From Desulfobacterales bacterium C00003106 (GTDB taxonomy: Bacteria; Desulfobacterota; Desulfobacteria; Desulfobacterales; C00003106): a DNA stretch of 5,905 bases. The notes beneath the pieces are model-generated. The model made no database searches and was not told the origin of the DNA. It was given only the letters and a program-made list of their open reading frames with translations. The translations under genes were made by a program, and so were the position numbers. The DNA lies in the NCBI GenBank assembly GCA_001751015.1, contig MAXM01000237.1:1-5905 (forward strand), written 5' to 3'. This document shows, piece after piece, positions 5,491 through 5,905 of this stretch. The first letter of the stretch is position 1; each line of letters opens with the position of its first letter.

Positions 5491-5905
5491 ATGAAAACAG
5501 AGAAAACCAATCTTTCCGGCAAAAGCACAGATTCCAGATGGGCGATCCGGCCGCTTGTTTCCCCTGAGGTATACACAGATAGACAAGAACATATTGACTA
5601 TCTGTATAATGCAGCCCTTGATGCCATAGGTCGCAGGACCATGTCCACGGTTCTTTTGGGTCAGCGGCGGATGGGAAAGACCGAGATATTCAAGCGGGTG
5701 GTAAACCGTCTCTTCTTCGAGCAGGATCATCGAGATCCTGATGCGGTTGTGCCCGTCTATTACAGCTTTAAAGATGAGCCGCTTGATAGGTGGGAATTTG
5801 CCATTGGGTATGTTGAAAATTTCCTCAGGTGGTATGCGGCGTTTCGATTGAGAGATACTTCCATCCTGTCTCCTGACTCAGTAAGCCGGGACGGCCTTTC
5901 GGAAT
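5491..5905 (+). CDS. P-loop ATPase, N-terminal part, runs off the window
   Basis: The first 138 codons of an open frame without a stop before the right edge. The ATG is preceded by GGAGAGG at 5482-5488. Residues 57-64, GQRRMGKT, are a Walker A motif (GxxxxGKT) placed after VLL and before EIFKRVVNRLFF, and the approach SPEVYTDRQEHIDYLYNA resembles the 'F-x-x-R-x-x-E-x-x-x-L' lead-in of the AAA-type ATPases related to archaeal ATPases and STAND proteins. A following beta-strand, AVVPVYYSF, and an acidic position would be expected for the next core strand; Walker B and any C-terminal sensor or repeat domain lie beyond the window. No signal peptide, so cytoplasmic. It probably begins a new transcription unit, given the 221-base gap. 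Role (defence, signalling or transposon-linked ATPase) cannot be decided from this piece. Confidence 0.82.
   Translation, partial: MKTEKTNLSGKSTDSRWAIRPLVSPEVYTDRQEHIDYLYNAALDAIGRRTMSTVLLGQRRMGKTEIFKRVVNRLFFEQDHRDPDAVVPVYYSFKDEPLDRWEFAIGYVENFLRWYAAFRLRDTSILSPDSVSRDGLSE

Noticed and set aside
5470..5730. 86-codon minus-strand frame over the ATPase start
   Set aside because: The plus strand encodes a Walker A motif in a frame with a ribosome site, so this is a shadow.
1..5905. CRISPR arrays, tRNA or rRNA genes
   Set aside because: No regularly spaced direct repeats, cloverleaf-like segments or rRNA-like sequence were seen; the inverted repeats present occur as single pairs.

Overview
The window looks like chromosomal sequence from a Gram-negative bacterium, most likely a Desulfobacterota (former deltaproteobacterial) lineage. 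Two secreted proteins end in the PEP-CTERM variant reading VPIP(A/G)A followed by a hydrophobic LLLGSGL stretch and a basic tail, the type of sorting signal handled by exosortase and common in that group. A dockerin-bearing papain-like protease and a small lipoprotein also fit. This taxonomic guess rests on recognition of protein style, not on a search. All genes supported here are on the + strand.

Layout. Bases 1-161 are non-coding and hold a degenerate heptamer tandem repeat, a GC-rich hairpin, a second small palindrome and an almost perfect anti-Shine-Dalgarno complement. A 22-residue leader ORF (162-230) overlaps by ATGA the start of a jelly-roll-like PEP-CTERM protein (227-931). A cohesin-like PEP-CTERM protein follows (979-1587). 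Bases 1588-2099 hold a 15-bp GC-rich stem, the decayed C-terminal end of another PEP-CTERM gene (one-base frameshift), and a 143-bp inverted-repeat element that begins at the last codons of that remnant. Next is a secreted C1 (papain-family) cysteine protease with a lectin-like domain and two dockerin-type calcium repeats (2100-3671), a palindrome (3721-3756), a periplasmic STN-domain protein (3849-4598), a 186-bp nested inverted-repeat element (4610-4795) that abuts the ribosome binding site of a small lipoprotein (4805-5269), and the 5' part of a P-loop ATPase that runs off the right edge (5491-5905).

How they may work together. The PEP-CTERM proteins would be exported by Sec and sorted or anchored at the envelope by an exosortase that is not in this window. 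The most interesting idea is a miniature cohesin-dockerin display system: the sorted cohesin-like protein (979-1587) could be the surface receptor for the dockerin-tagged protease encoded next to it, which has no sorting signal of its own. This is inferred from domain types and adjacency. The STN protein, lipoprotein and ATPase have no evident functional link to this pair.
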